64,000 bases of DNA from Kangiella koreensis DSM 16069 (GCF_000024085.1 NC_013166.1:558001-622000); one strand, 5' to 3'; positions 41,758-52,045 are shown, counted from the first letter of the stretch. Numbers and translations: made by a program. The notes: generated from the sequence alone by a model not told the origin.

Positions 41758-43761
41758 ATGACAGACAACATGATATTGCCACCACTATTAGGCCTAATAG
41801 GTTTGGCTTTTGCTTTTATCATTTATTTCGTCGTTAAAAGATATCCAGAAGGTGACGACAAGATTAAGAAAATCGGTAACGCCATTCACTCTGGCGCCAT
41901 GGTTTTCATGCACCGAGAATACCGAATGCTCGCACTGTTTGCGGGCATTTTGTTTATTATACTGTGGCTTTCTCCGCTAGGAGGTAATACTGCACTAGCC
42001 TTTGCCGTGGGTGCTGTATCATCGGCACTGGCAGGTTATATTGGTATGTATACCGCCACTAAAGCCAACGTTAGAACCACTACCGCGGCACACACCAAAG
42101 GCGCTGCTGAAGCATTAAGCGTAGCCTTCTTCGGTGGTTCCATTATGGGGCTGTGCGTAGCTTCGCTGGGTTTGATGGGCTTAGGTGGTCTTTACTGGTA
42201 TTTCGGTGGCGATCCGGAAACTGCTCACTATATTCATGGCTTTGGTATGGGCGCTTCGTCCGTAGCGCTGTTTAGTCGTGTTGGTGGTGGTATCTTCACT
42301 AAGTCAGCCGATGTTGGCGCAGACCTGGTGGGAAAAATTGAAGCCGGTATCCCAGAGGATGACCCGCGTAATCCAGGTGTTATTGCTGACAATGTGGGTG
42401 ATAACGTGGGTGATGTCGCCGGTATGGGCTCGGATATTTTCGAATCCTACTGTGGTGCTATGATCGCGTCGATCGCGATTGCAGCGACTATGGCGACTTC
42501 TGATCTGGGCGCGCAAAATGTGTTAATGGCAGCGCCGTTGGCATTAGCGTCAGTTGGTTTAATTTGTTCTATTTTAGGGATCATGTTAGTCAAGTTAATG
42601 TCCAGCAACAAACCTGAAGTAGCACTTCGAGTCGGTACGATAGGAGCCGCATTATTATTTGTTATCGCTGCCTATTTCCTACTGCACAACATGGAAATCT
42701 CGAATAATGTTTGGCTGGCAGTACTTTGTGGAGCCGTGGGCGGAATCATTATTGGTCTGGTCACCGAGTATTACACGTCAGGCGCACCAATTCGCCATAT
42801 CGCTAAATCAGGCGAAACCGGCCCTGCTACTGTTATGATTTCAGGTCTAGCAGTAGGTATGCAGTCTGTCGTCATCCCTGTATTAACGTTGGCAGCCATC
42901 ATTTTTATCTCCACTGAGCTGGCCGGTGTCTATGGTGTCGGTATTGCTGCAGTTGGTATGTTGGCAACGGTTGGGATTACCATGGCCATTGATGCCTACG
43001 GACCCGTAGCTGATAACGCAGGCGGTATTGCTGAAATGGGTGGCTTAGGTAAAGAAACCCGTGATATCACGGATTCTTTAGATGAGTTGGGTAACACCAC
43101 AGCAGCAATCGGTAAAGGCTTTGCCATTGGCGCAGCAGCACTGGCGGCTCTGGCGATTATCGTAGCATTCGTTGAAACCGTGAACGCCAAATACGGTGCA
43201 GAAGACTTTGTCCTACACTTAGGTGATCCACAGGTTCTGATGGGCTTATTTATTGGTGGCTTGATACCATTCCTGATAGCGTCCATTACCATGACCGCAG
43301 TGGGTGATGCAGCCTTTGAGATGATTCATGAAATCCGCAGGCAGTTCAGAGAAATCACCGGTCTGCTGGAAGGCAAAGCAGAGCCAGACACCGAAAAATG
43401 TGTCGCCATCGCAACCGATGCCGCTCTCAAGAAAATGATTCTACCGGGTGTTATCGCCGTAGCAGCCCCGCCATTAGTAGGCTTTTTATTAGGTGCCGAA
43501 GCACTAGGCGGAATGTTGGGCGGAGCTTTGGTTAGTGCAGTCCTATTAGCATTAATGATGGCAAACGCCGGTGGTGCATGGGACAACGCCAAGAAATATG
43601 TGGAAAAAGGTAACCTTGGCGGCAAAGGATCAGATGTTCACTCAGCAACAGTGGTCGGTGATACCGTAGGCGATCCCTTCAAGGATACCTCAGGACCATC
43701 GATGAACATCCTTATTAATGTTATGGCGATCGTGTCTTTAGTCATCGCCCCATTGCTATAA
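41758..43761 (+). CDS. hppA: Membrane-bound cation-translocating pyrophosphatase
   Basis: Couples PPi hydrolysis to H+ (or Na+) export across the inner membrane. The 667 residues span about 16 helices. The PPi/Mg site is seen in [40 protein letters not shown] and the late [22 protein letters not shown] has Ala at the position where K+-independent enzymes carry Lys, so K+ dependence is predicted. It is divergent from soluble ppa across 248 bp. GGGGGA precedes the ATG. Confidence 0.96.
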   Translation: MTDNMILPPLLGLIGLAFAFIIYFVVKRYPEGDDKIKKIGNAIHSGAMVFMHREYRMLALFAGILFIILWLSPLGGNTALAFAVGAVSSALAGYIGMYTATKANVRTTTAAHTKGAAEALSVAFFGGSIMGLCVASLGLMGLGGLYWYFGGDPETAHYIHGFGMGASSVALFSRVGGGIFTKSADVGADLVGKIEAGIPEDDPRNPGVIADNVGDNVGDVAGMGSDIFESYCGAMIASIAIAATMATSDLGAQNVLMAAPLALASVGLICSILGIMLVKLMSSNKPEVALRVGTIGAALLFVIAAYFLLHNMEISNNVWLAVLCGAVGGIIIGLVTEYYTSGAPIRHIAKSGETGPATVMISGLAVGMQSVVIPVLTLAAIIFISTELAGVYGVGIAAVGMLATVGITMAIDAYGPVADNAGGIAEMGGLGKETRDITDSLDELGNTTAAIGKGFAIGAAALAALAIIVAFVETVNAKYGAEDFVLHLGDPQVLMGLFIGGLIPFLIASITMTAVGDAAFEMIHEIRRQFREITGLLEGKAEPDTEKCVAIATDAALKKMILPGVIAVAAPPLVGFLLGAEALGGMLGGALVSAVLLALMMANAGGAWDNAKKYVEKGNLGGKGSDVHSATVVGDTVGDPFKDTSGPSMNILINVMAIVSLVIAPLL

Positions 43762-43789
43762 ACTAAAATGGTTAAATAGCCCAATTACT

Positions 43790-43894
43790 TTGTTAAAAAC
43801 CTCAGCGAGCTTGGTCATTTAGTATTTCTAAACTCCCAAGCTCGCTTCACTTTTTGCCGCGTACTTGAGCTATTTCCCACATTTTAGGGTGAGT
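43790..43894. repeat. 105-bp direct repeat, copy 1
   Basis: A 105-bp unit repeated at 44015-44119 with two differences in 105 bases. It contains a perfect 11-bp inverted repeat, AGCGAGCTTGG (43804-43814) and CCAAGCTCGCT (43836-43846), followed by TTCACTTTTTG, so this copy may also terminate hppA. No open frame is preserved. Confidence 0.85.
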
Positions 43895-44014
43895 GCATAG
43901 CGCTCGCTAATTTTCGTCATTCACTACGTGTGAACTCCTTAATTAACCAGCCCATTTGCCGCGCCAGAGGACGAATTTATCTCACTTCTCCAGCTCGTGC
44001 TTTAACTTAAGAAG

Positions 44015-44119
44015 TTGTTAAAAACCTCAGCGAGCTTGGTCATTTAGTATTTCTAAAATCCCAAGCTCGCTTCATTTTTTGCCGCGTACTTGAGCTATTT
44101 CCCACATTTTAGGGTGAGT
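44015..44119. repeat. 105-bp direct repeat, copy 2
   Basis: The second copy of the unit at 43790-43894, offset by 225 bp, with the same internal 11-bp hairpin. The 120 bp between copies (GCATAGCGCTCGC ...) are unique within the window. Confidence 0.85.
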
Positions 44120-44470
44120 CTCTTGCTCGTAGTAAAAGGCTCGGTAGGAGCAGACCGATGTGTCTGCCCGATTCTATTTGAAATACTCAGAATCTTAATC
44201 CACAGATCCTCGAAGTCCCTTCTAGGCTACAGTTATTCTCCTCATGAAGGCTGGATCAGGCGAAGCCGCCATCCAACAAAAACAATGACTTGATATAAAC
44301 GGTAAGGGCGAGTTGTGCCCGCCCCAATGTTGGAAGGCCCATTCTAACTACAATTAGATACACGCAGAAAATTCATATTTGGCTAAACCTTTGCTAAAGT
44401 GCTAAACGCTTCTCTAAAAATAATCATAAAAAACCAATTATTCTTATAAATTGATGTTCAAGGAATAGGT
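44120..44470. other. Gene-free region with several short palindromes
   Basis: These 351 bp hold no credible gene. Palindromic intergenic motifs include CAGAC-CGATGT-GTCTG (about 44152), GGATCAGGCGAAGCCGCCATCC (about 44252) and GGGCGAGTTGTGCCCGCCC (about 44307). They look like degenerate members of the intergenic repeat families elsewhere in the window. The last 100 bp are AT-rich and should contain the next promoter. Confidence 0.5.
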
Positions 44471-45916
44471 ATGAACTGTAAATATCATCTACATAAAAAA
44501 GCTTTGTGGCATTGTAATCACTGCGATACTCCTTTCTGCATCGACTGTTGCGATGTTGAACCTGGCATGCATGCTCCACGCTGTTTATTGTGCCGCAACC
44601 ACATGGATTCTTATGGAATTAGCGATCATGTCGAGCCGTTCTGGAATAAGTTAAGCCTATTTAATGGTTACCCATTCCAAAAAAATGCACTGAGTTTTCT
44701 AGGCATTTTTATGGCAATTGCCTTTGTTGTGGGGATTATTAATAGCTTTATTCCTGTCTGGTTAATCAATGTAATACTCAAGGTGATGTTGTTTTCTGTG
44801 GGTATTACTTATGTATTCAGTGTGTTAACTAAAGTGGCCAGAGGAGAGTTTGATGCACCGAGTAATGATGAGGTTGCACTTAATAATTCGAATGATATGA
44901 CAGGAAAAGTCATAGGCCTTTATTTAGTGCTCATTGGTATGGGTTTTCTGATAACTCTTTCTGCAGGCGGTATGGGGCTGCTAATCTTTGGGTTAGCAAT
45001 AGGTTTCTTCTTCCCGGCTATGATGATCAACCTGGGAATGATAAAAGATATTGGTGCGGCAATTAATCCATCCGATCTTCTTAGAACCGTCACTGGAATC
45101 GGCTGGCCCTATTTGTTGCTAGTCTTATTTGTGTATTTAATTGGTTTGGGTCTACAGTTTGCACAAAACACTATTTATTTCTGGCTTCCCGAATTCGTTT
45201 CATACCCACTTATATATGGTGCTTTGGCATTCTTTTATATCATGATGTTTAGTATGTTTGGTTATGTGGTTTACCAGTACCACGCAGAGCTTGGTTATGG
45301 TATTGATGCAGAACAAATTATGAATAATGAGAATGTACAGCAAGTTGAAGAGCTAAGAAAATTAGCCCATTCCGATGTTTATATACAGGAAGGGCGTTTT
45401 GAGGATGCTGAAGCTGTACTATATGAGACTGCCAAAAATCCTCAATACAGCTCATTGGCGCTAGAGCGCTTAATAAAATTGAATATGGCGCGTAATAACC
45501 CGGTGGCAACCGTTAAAGCTGCTCGTGCTTATTATGATCAGAAAGATTTGTTCAGGCATGCACCTAAGGCTTTGGCCTTGTATCAGGAAATTGATTCTTT
45601 TGAACCACGCTTCAAGCCGATGAATGCCAATGCCAGAGCGGTATTAATTGGAGCGATTCGTAATCCAAAGTTATTACCAGTGGTTGAAAAATTAACTACC
45701 GATATGCAGGATAAGCTTGAGCAGGATCCTGCTTTGGCTCAAGCGCTCTCAGCAGAAGCCAAGTTTTATGCCGAAGTGATGAATGATGATGATAAGGCGA
45801 TTGATTTGCTGAAAAATTTACTGGCAAAATTCCCACACGGCAGTCATAAAATCGAAGCTGAAAGGTTATTAGGTATCTGCATGAATATGAAGCAGTCGTT
45901 TAAACCTAACGCATAG
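44471..45916 (+). CDS. B-box-like zinc-finger membrane protein with helical-repeat tail
   Basis: A 481-residue protein. Residues 3-44 are a Cys/His cluster (CKYHLHKKALWHCNHCDTPF, then CIDCCD, CLLCRNH) that resembles a B-box zinc finger. Six or so membrane segments span about 73-118, 146-192 and 212-268. The cytoplasmic C-terminal half (about 295-475) is all-helical and TPR-like (FEDAEAVLYETAKNP). That tail resembles the C-terminal domain of the convergent rhomboid protease. AAGGAA precedes the ATG. The function is unknown. Confidence 0.8.
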   Translation: MNCKYHLHKKALWHCNHCDTPFCIDCCDVEPGMHAPRCLLCRNHMDSYGISDHVEPFWNKLSLFNGYPFQKNALSFLGIFMAIAFVVGIINSFIPVWLINVILKVMLFSVGITYVFSVLTKVARGEFDAPSNDEVALNNSNDMTGKVIGLYLVLIGMGFLITLSAGGMGLLIFGLAIGFFFPAMMINLGMIKDIGAAINPSDLLRTVTGIGWPYLLLVLFVYLIGLGLQFAQNTIYFWLPEFVSYPLIYGALAFFYIMMFSMFGYVVYQYHAELGYGIDAEQIMNNENVQQVEELRKLAHSDVYIQEGRFEDAEAVLYETAKNPQYSSLALERLIKLNMARNNPVATVKAARAYYDQKDLFRHAPKALALYQEIDSFEPRFKPMNANARAVLIGAIRNPKLLPVVEKLTTDMQDKLEQDPALAQALSAEAKFYAEVMNDDDKAIDLLKNLLAKFPHGSHKIEAERLLGICMNMKQSFKPNA

Positions 45917-45930
45917 ATTGCTAAACAGTG

Positions 45931-45968
45931 AAAGCGTTACAGGATTAACTCTCCTGTAGCGCTTTTTT
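45931..45968 (+). terminator. Terminator overlapping the convergent rhomboid gene
   Basis: AAAGCGTTACAGGA, short loop, TCCTGTAGCGCTTTTTTT. It is a long stem with one mismatch and T-run, 14 bp after the stop of the plus-strand gene. Its 3' half lies inside the end of the rhomboid gene. Confidence 0.85.
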
Positions 45969-47432
45969 TGCTTCTTGCCCGGCAAAAGTATCGGGGTATT
46001 TCTTACTTAAAAAACTGAGCACTTTTTGCTTACCTTGCCAGTCACCATTTTGACCTGATGCAAAAGCAAAATGCAGCAGAAGATCGGGCAACTTTTCCAA
46101 GTCACAATAGTGCTGAACCAACAAGGAGATAATGGGTTTAATTGGCTCAGTTTTTTTATGGCGAACCTGCTTGCGGGAAAAATCCAACAGTATATTGGCT
46201 GGGATGGGTTTAAAGCCGATACCATTATGTTTTAGGTCGTTTAAACATTGCTCGGCAAGTGGCATGAGTGAGTCGTTGTGCACCGAAGCTTGCAAAATAT
46301 CAGCGCATAAAGTGGCATAGCGAGAAGACTCTGGAGATGCTTTCTCTAAATTATAAAGGCGGCCTAATACATCTTTGTTGTGCGGCTGTTCGTGCAAAAT
46401 GGTATAGAAGTGAGTTTTAGCTAGTTCAAAGTTTAAGCCCTGTGTGGCAGCAAGCGCTTGTTTATAGTGATTATCCATTCGCGATGCTAAATCATCTTGT
46501 TTTGGCTCGTCACTATCCATATCCGGATTATCTTGAGTGCTTACTGCGGTAGTTGCCTGAGGATTTAGCTTGATTAGTTTCAATAACCAGACACATATAG
46601 CTCCGCCAAGTAACCCGCCAAAGTGAGCCATATAGGCAACATTGTCACTGCTCATACTATCTTGTACTAATTCTTTTGCCAGCCAATAAAACAACACTAA
46701 TGCCGCAGGCAGGCGAACATAATTAAAGATCACAAAAACCCAGTAGAAATAGCGGATACTTCGCAATCCATACCAGGCAGCAAAGCCTCCCATCAGTCCA
46801 GCAATAGCACCGGAGGCACCCACCAATGGAACGAACTTGTCATCCGTGGTGATAGCGAAGAAGGTTACCGCTGCTAATCCTGACAGGATATAAGTGGTGA
46901 ACATTTTTGTGCGACCCATTAATAATTCGAGGTTATAGCCGAACAAAAACAGGAAGATCATATTGCCAATCAGGTGGCCAATATCGCCATGCATAAACAT
47001 ATGGGTAAAGGCAGTAAATATGCTGGGATCGGAGGGGAAGAATGCGTATTGGAAAAGAGATGCTTCACTTAAAATGGATTCTAGTTTATCTCGCTTTTTA
47101 CGCCATTCGACCGAGTAATCTGAACGAGACTTAACATATTTTGCAAATTTCTGATCGAGCAAAATATGCTGTACTAAATATTCATTAGGAATGTTTGGAT
47201 TAGTCAAGGCGTCATACAAGTCACCTCGTTCTTCAAAAGAGTAGTCCTCGAGCGCTTTTTGCTCAAGGTTAAGCATGCCTTCCTCGATATAAAAATCTAT
47301 ACCTTGGTAAAAAATATCATCGTCATTCGACTGTAATGAAAAAAACGCAATAACGTTTGCGAGAATGATAAGTATCGTCAAAATCGGCGGATTTTGTTTA
47401 GAAATTCGATTTTCGGCTGGTATCAGTAGCAT
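45945..47432 (-). CDS. Rhomboid-family intramembrane serine protease with TPR-like tail
   Basis: A 495-residue rhomboid. The N-terminus MLLIPAENRISKQNPP, a roughly 100-residue loop after TM1, and the catalytic elements HMFMHGDIGHLIGNM (H153/N157), GASGAIAG (S208) and MAHFGGLLGG (H270) are all present, so it should be active. Residues about 315-495 form a cytoplasmic helical-repeat domain. It shares landmarks with the tail of the convergent membrane protein (FKPIPAN versus FKPMNAN). Substrates are unknown. Confidence 0.9.
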   Translation of the reverse strand: MLLIPAENRISKQNPPILTILIILANVIAFFSLQSNDDDIFYQGIDFYIEEGMLNLEQKALEDYSFEERGDLYDALTNPNIPNEYLVQHILLDQKFAKYVKSRSDYSVEWRKKRDKLESILSEASLFQYAFFPSDPSIFTAFTHMFMHGDIGHLIGNMIFLFLFGYNLELLMGRTKMFTTYILSGLAAVTFFAITTDDKFVPLVGASGAIAGLMGGFAAWYGLRSIRYFYWVFVIFNYVRLPAALVLFYWLAKELVQDSMSSDNVAYMAHFGGLLGGAICVWLLKLIKLNPQATTAVSTQDNPDMDSDEPKQDDLASRMDNHYKQALAATQGLNFELAKTHFYTILHEQPHNKDVLGRLYNLEKASPESSRYATLCADILQASVHNDSLMPLAEQCLNDLKHNGIGFKPIPANILLDFSRKQVRHKKTEPIKPIISLLVQHYCDLEKLPDLLLHFAFASGQNGDWQGKQKVLSFLSKKYPDTFAGQEAKKALQES

Positions 47433-47571
47433 TGTTTATAATTATGTATATCCCTCAAAGGACTTACTCTAACTGATTTTGTAAACATTGTTAAAAATAA
47501 ATTAACCCTTTTCCTCAAAACAGTCGTTTGTATTAGTGAACAATAAAGCTAAAAAGGTAAAGGAGAAGGGT

Positions 47572-48183
47572 ATGAAAATATTAAGTTCCAGTTTCATAGG
47601 TTTGATTGTGACAGTGGTGCTTCTGCTGTTGATGAGTCAATTGATTCACAGTGAATATGAAGAACCGGAGAAGCAAGAGCTGATTAAGTTAGTTGATACG
47701 CCATTACCCCCTGAAAAACAAACAACTACTAAGAGGCCGCCTGAGCCACAACCACCAGCGGTTGCTCCATCTGCCGGTGATGCCGTTCCATTACGAGCTT
47801 CAATCATTGATACGCCAGATATTCCCACCGTGGACTTTGAGCCTGTGGATGTTTCTTTCCCAGCACAAGTTGTGGGTGCTCCTACTCCGCACGAGTTATT
47901 GGACAGTCGAAGTGCTTTACCGCTGTTTCAGGCGCAACCAAACTATCCGGTTATTGCGGCCAGTCAGGGCATTGAAGGTTGGGTCTTGTTGCAATATGAC
48001 GTGGATACCAGTGGTACCTTATCCAATATTAAGGTGGTTGATGCTGAGCCACGGCGTACCTTTGACCGAGAAGCCGTTGCTGCATTAAGGAAATGGAAGT
48101 TCAGACCGGCGATGGATAATGGGCAACCGATGTCGGTTAAAGCCCAGACGGTTAAAATTGAGTTTAATTTAGAGCAGGAGTGA
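47572..48183 (+). CDS. TonB-family energy-transducer-like protein
   Basis: A 203-residue TonB-like protein: an N-terminal membrane anchor (about 4-24), a proline/lysine-rich spacer (PLPPEKQTTTKRPPEPQPP) and a C-terminal TonB domain (about 120-203) with EGWVLLQYDVDTSGTLSNIK, FDREAVAALRKWKFRPA and a final beta strand. ATG 47572 follows AAGGAGAAGGG. There is no exbB/exbD beside it, so it either uses distant partners or has another envelope role. Confidence 0.85.
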   Translation: MKILSSSFIGLIVTVVLLLLMSQLIHSEYEEPEKQELIKLVDTPLPPEKQTTTKRPPEPQPPAVAPSAGDAVPLRASIIDTPDIPTVDFEPVDVSFPAQVVGAPTPHELLDSRSALPLFQAQPNYPVIAASQGIEGWVLLQYDVDTSGTLSNIKVVDAEPRRTFDREAVAALRKWKFRPAMDNGQPMSVKAQTVKIEFNLEQE

Positions 48184-48194
48184 GGGTTTGGAGT

Positions 48195-48226
48195 GTTGGG
48201 TTACGAGGCTTCGCCTCTAACCCAAC
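48195..48226 (+). terminator. GTTGGG...CCCAAC hairpin after the TonB-like gene
   Basis: GTTGGGTTA (48195-48203) pairs with TAACCCAAC (48218-48226), and GAGGC with GCCTC inside around a TTC loop. It starts 11 bp after the stop codon. There is no long T-run. Confidence 0.5.
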
Positions 48227-48339
48227 CTATAAGGACCTAACGGTTTGATTATGTCATAGAGGGATGTCATTCCCGCGAAGGCGGGAATCCATGGATTATA
48301 TTAAACCATTCCTATAGTTAACTTTTCGCCACTCGGCGA

Positions 48340-48373
48340 GTCCCTTTTCTTTACTTGTCTAAAGAAAAGGGAC
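48340..48373. repeat. Perfect 14-bp hairpin repeat
   Basis: GTCCCTTTTCTTTA (48340-48353), loop CTTGTC, TAAAGAAAAGGGAC (48360-48373). It belongs to a family also represented at 39446-39550, where the same words flank a larger insertion. Confidence 0.7.
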
Positions 48374-48614
48374 GAAAAGAAAGGACACCCCGTGATTGAG
48401 GTTTCGCTACGCTCAACTCCCTTCGTCTCCGCCAAGCCACTTAACGCACCGTAAAATACGTTCCATCCCTGGCCCGAATTTTACTATTCAAAACGTCCTG
48501 TTTTGAATTGCTATGTCTTGACTACTACTCAGCTCAATCAAAGGGGGTATTGGAGCAAGATTGAAAGGTATGTACTTACTACTAAGCAACTTATAAACCT
48601 ATTGAGCTGGAAAC

Positions 48615-49880
48615 CTAAATCTTAAACTTGGTTTTAAGCTTCTTCTTCACCAATTCGTTTTTAAGTTCAACATACTGCGGCAGACCATTTTTGTATGGCG
48701 GGTATGATTCACCTTGAATCAATGGCTGCAGGTATTGGCGGCACTCTTCGGTGATACCAAAACCATCGCGTGTGATATAGCTGCGTGGCATCATCTTTTC
48801 CACATTGGCAACATCGGCTAGTTTAGCTTCACCAACTGTCCAGCTGTATTTTTTGGTGTTCTTGCGAACTATGGTAGGCATCACAGCATTCTTACCGGCA
48901 TCGGCAAATTCAACGGCGGCTTTACCCATAGCATAGGCCTGGTCAACGTCCGTTGCTGAGGCGATATGACGCGCAGCGCGTTGCAAATAATCAGAAACGG
49001 CCCAGTGATATTTATAGCCAAGTTCATCTTTAATCATATTGGCGACTTCAGGTGCGACACCACCGAGTTGCTTATGACCAAAGGCGTCAACTGTGCCTGC
49101 ATCGGCCAGGAAAGTTCCGTCTTTATAAGCTGTACCTTCTGAAACAACAATCGCACAATAGCCGAACTTCTTAACAGTGCGATCCACTTTCTTGAGGAAT
49201 TTTTCTTTATTGAAAGCAATTTCCGGAAACAGGATGATATGTGGCGCGTCGCCTTCTTTTTCGCAAGCTAAACCACCAGCCGCTGCAATCCAGCCTGCGT
49301 GACGGCCCATCACTTCCATGACGAAGACTTTGGTTGATGTTTCTGCCATCGATTTAACATCGAAAGCTGCTTCGCGAATCGAAACTGCGACATACTTGGC
49401 TACTGAGCCAAAGCCTGGGCAGTTATCGGTAATGGGTAAATCGTTATCAACAGTTTTAGGAATACCGATACAGGTTATCGGATAACCCATGGTTTCACTT
49501 AATTGAGAAACTTTGTGTGCGGTATCCTGCGAATCACCGCCACCATTGTAGAAGAAATAACGAATATCATGCGCCTTGAACACTTCGATCAGACGCTCGT
49601 ACTCAGCTTTGTTTTCTTCAATACTTTTTAACTTATGGCGACAGGAACCGAAAGCACCAGACGGCGTGAACTTAAGACCAGCAATATCTTTTTTTGATTC
49701 TTTGCTGGTATCAATCAACTCTTCGCGTAAAGCGCCGATAATACCGTTCTTACCAGCATACACCTTGCCAATGTTCTTTGACGCGCGCGCTGTTTCAATC
49801 ACACCACACGCAGTTGCATTGATTACTGCCGTTACGCCACCGGATTGGGCATAAAAAGCGTTGTATTTTTTCTTAGCCAT
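48615..49880 (-). CDS. pfp: Pyrophosphate-dependent 6-phosphofructokinase
   Basis: Reversibly phosphorylates fructose 6-phosphate with PPi. The 421-residue product carries YNGGGDSQDT and GIPKTVDNDL. The Lys in PKTVDND replaces the Gly of ATP-dependent enzymes and is diagnostic for PPi use. MEVMGRHAGWIA and GGVAPEVANMIKDELGYK follow. ATG 49880 follows GAGGAA; the frame extends to 49907 without homology. With ppa and hppA nearby it marks a PPi-based glycolytic step. Confidence 0.93.
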   Translation of the reverse strand: MAKKKYNAFYAQSGGVTAVINATACGVIETARASKNIGKVYAGKNGIIGALREELIDTSKESKKDIAGLKFTPSGAFGSCRHKLKSIEENKAEYERLIEVFKAHDIRYFFYNGGGDSQDTAHKVSQLSETMGYPITCIGIPKTVDNDLPITDNCPGFGSVAKYVAVSIREAAFDVKSMAETSTKVFVMEVMGRHAGWIAAAGGLACEKEGDAPHIILFPEIAFNKEKFLKKVDRTVKKFGYCAIVVSEGTAYKDGTFLADAGTVDAFGHKQLGGVAPEVANMIKDELGYKYHWAVSDYLQRAARHIASATDVDQAYAMGKAAVEFADAGKNAVMPTIVRKNTKKYSWTVGEAKLADVANVEKMMPRSYITRDGFGITEECRQYLQPLIQGESYPPYKNGLPQYVELKNELVKKKLKTKFKI

Positions 49881-50042
49881 TGTGTTTCCTCGTAAAGCTT
49901 GTGCCATTGGGCTTCTAATTCGATATTGAGCCGCAAAATTGACGCGATTTTACCTTATTTCGAGAATTATCGCTTCAATAGATGACGGATTTTTCTGCTT
50001 CGCTTATGATTATCCCCACATCTTAGAAACAACATCGATAAC

Positions 50043-51398
50043 ATGCATATTCATATTCTTGGCATTTGCGGTACTTTCATGGGCGGGATTGCTCTGCTGG
50101 CCAAACAGCGCGGTATTTCAGTCAGTGGCAGCGATCAGAATGTCTATCCGCCGATGAGTACACAGCTGGAAGAGCAGGGGATTGAGCTAATTCAGGGTTT
50201 TGACCCGAAGCATATCCCCGAGCATACCGATTGTGTGGTGGTGGGTAATGCCATGTCGCGTGGCAATCCTTCGGTGGAATATGTGCTGGAGCAGGGCTTA
50301 ACCTACCGCTCAGGTCCACAATGGCTGGCTGAGAATATTATCCACGATAAATGGGTATTGGCCGCCGCGGGTACTCATGGCAAAACCACTACGGCCAGTA
50401 TGCTGGCCTGGATTTTGCAATATGCCAATCTTGAGCCGGGCTTCTTAATCGGTGGGGTGCCGGAAAACTTCGGTTTATCTGCGCGGGTCACCGAATCGCC
50501 ATTCTTTGTGGTCGAGGCGGATGAATACGATACTGCCTTTTTCGACAAGCGCTCCAAGTTTGTTCACTATCGTCCGCGTACCCTGATCATGAACAATCTC
50601 GAATATGATCACGCCGATATCTTCCCCAATCTTGAAGCGATTAAAACTCAATTCCATCACCTGTTACGTATCGTACCGGGCAATGGTTTGGTTATTTACC
50701 CGAAAGACGATGCCAATTTACAGAATGTGGTTGAGCGCGGTTTGTGGTCGGACAAAGAGCTGATTGGTGATGAACACGGCTGGCAATATAAGTTGCTAGA
50801 AGAAGATGGTAGCCATTTTGAAGTCTTGTTTGCGGGGCAAAAACAGGGCGAAGTGAACTGGCCTTTGATTGGATTGCACAACGTGAACAACGCCTTGGCC
50901 GCGATTGCCGCAGCACGTCATGCGGGTGTTCCAGCCAGCCATTGCTGTGATGCGCTGGCCGAGTTTAAAAACGTTAAACGTCGTATGGAACTGAAAGGCG
51001 AGGCCAGTGGCGTTAAAGTCTATGATGACTTCGCCCATCATCCGACTGCGGTAAAGACGACACTTGATGGATTCCGCGCAAAAGTAGGTGAGCAGCGCGT
51101 GATTGCCATTGTCGACCTGCGCTCAGCAACCATGCGCTCTGGTATCCATAAAGATACTTTATTGGCGTCGCTGAAAGGTGCCGACTGTGTGATTATCCAT
51201 AAGCCCGCCGAGTTTGACTGGCAATTTCCGATAGAGCAGGTCAATCAGTTTGATAATCTGAAAATATTACCGGATGTGGATTCCATACTGAATTCACTCA
51301 AGGAAATGGTACAATCGGGCGACAACATTCTCGTGATGAGCAATGGCGGTTTTGGTGCCATCCATCAGAAACTACTGCAACAACTGGCGGCTGAATGA
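50043..51398 (+). CDS. mpl: Murein tripeptide ligase Mpl
   Basis: UDP-N-acetylmuramate:L-alanyl-gamma-D-glutamyl-meso-diaminopimelate ligase, which recycles murein tripeptide. The 451 residues match the family. It starts [20 protein letters not shown], has the ATP loop [16 protein letters not shown], then [29 protein letters not shown] and DDFAHHPTA. Its stop overlaps the ubiX start by 4 bp. Confidence 0.96.
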   Translation: MHIHILGICGTFMGGIALLAKQRGISVSGSDQNVYPPMSTQLEEQGIELIQGFDPKHIPEHTDCVVVGNAMSRGNPSVEYVLEQGLTYRSGPQWLAENIIHDKWVLAAAGTHGKTTTASMLAWILQYANLEPGFLIGGVPENFGLSARVTESPFFVVEADEYDTAFFDKRSKFVHYRPRTLIMNNLEYDHADIFPNLEAIKTQFHHLLRIVPGNGLVIYPKDDANLQNVVERGLWSDKELIGDEHGWQYKLLEEDGSHFEVLFAGQKQGEVNWPLIGLHNVNNALAAIAAARHAGVPASHCCDALAEFKNVKRRMELKGEASGVKVYDDFAHHPTAVKTTLDGFRAKVGEQRVIAIVDLRSATMRSGIHKDTLLASLKGADCVIIHKPAEFDWQFPIEQVNQFDNLKILPDVDSILNSLKEMVQSGDNILVMSNGGFGAIHQKLLQQLAAE

Positions 51399-52045
51399 GC
51401 GAAACTTCTCTGAAGAACACAGGTTTAAAGCAAACAGGTAAAACGATTACTCTGGCGGTGACCGGAGCTTCCGGCGCGCCCTATGCGTTGCGTTTGCTGG
51501 AACAATTGTCCCAGCATTATGACACTGTTTACTTGATGCTATCGAGCGCAGCCCGTGTGGTGTTTGCGACTGAGGTCGAGGTGCAGGTTAGCAAGGCACC
51601 AAGTGTTATTGAGAAAGAACTGTCTGAACATTTAGGCATTGCCGAAGGTAAAATTAAGGCATTTTCCAGCGATAACTGGATGGCGCCAGTGGCCAGTGGT
51701 TCCAGCGCACCTAAGCAAATGATTATTTGCCCTTGCAGCACCGGCACCTTGAGTGCGATTGCTCATGGCGCATCAGACAACTTGATTGAGCGTGCTGCTG
51801 ACGTGGTGCTGAAAGAACGTGGACAATTGCTATTAGTGCCGCGCGAAATGCCATACAACACGATTCACTTGCAGAATATGACTAAGCTGTCGGAAATGGG
51901 CGTGACCATTATGCCGGCCTCGCCTGGTTTCTATAATGAGCCTAAGACTATTGATGACCTGGTCGACTTTGTGGTCGCGCGGATCCTTGATCATTTGGAT
52001 ATTGACCACACCTTAGGTCATAGATGGGGCTATTCTGGGAATTAG
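51395..52045 (+). CDS. ubiX: Flavin prenyltransferase UbiX
   Basis: Makes prenylated FMN, the cofactor of the UbiD decarboxylase in ubiquinone synthesis. The 216 residues include [63 protein letters not shown] and [10 protein letters not shown]. The N-terminus is about 20 residues longer than in E. coli, but the 4-bp ATGA overlap with mpl favours this start. Confidence 0.95.
   Translation: MSETSLKNTGLKQTGKTITLAVTGASGAPYALRLLEQLSQHYDTVYLMLSSAARVVFATEVEVQVSKAPSVIEKELSEHLGIAEGKIKAFSSDNWMAPVASGSSAPKQMIICPCSTGTLSAIAHGASDNLIERAADVVLKERGQLLLVPREMPYNTIHLQNMTKLSEMGVTIMPASPGFYNEPKTIDDLVDFVVARILDHLDIDHTLGHRWGYSGN

Larger units (their letters stand above)
48184..48614. other. Gene-free region rich in palindromic repeats
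   Basis: No gene is credible here. The region contains, in order: a GTTGG...CCAAC hairpin, a GTCATTCCCGCGAAGGCGGGAAT hairpin (in part; about 48264-48290), a perfect 14-bp hairpin (48340-48373) followed by a GAAAAGAAAGGACACCCC stretch of a widespread intergenic repeat type, and TTCAAAAC-GTCCT-GTTTTGAA (about 48496-48516). Confidence 0.6.

Noticed and set aside
44090..44293. 67-residue plus-strand frame in the hppA downstream gap
   Set aside because: It is made of repeat copy 2 plus palindromes, with no ribosome-binding site and no protein-like character.
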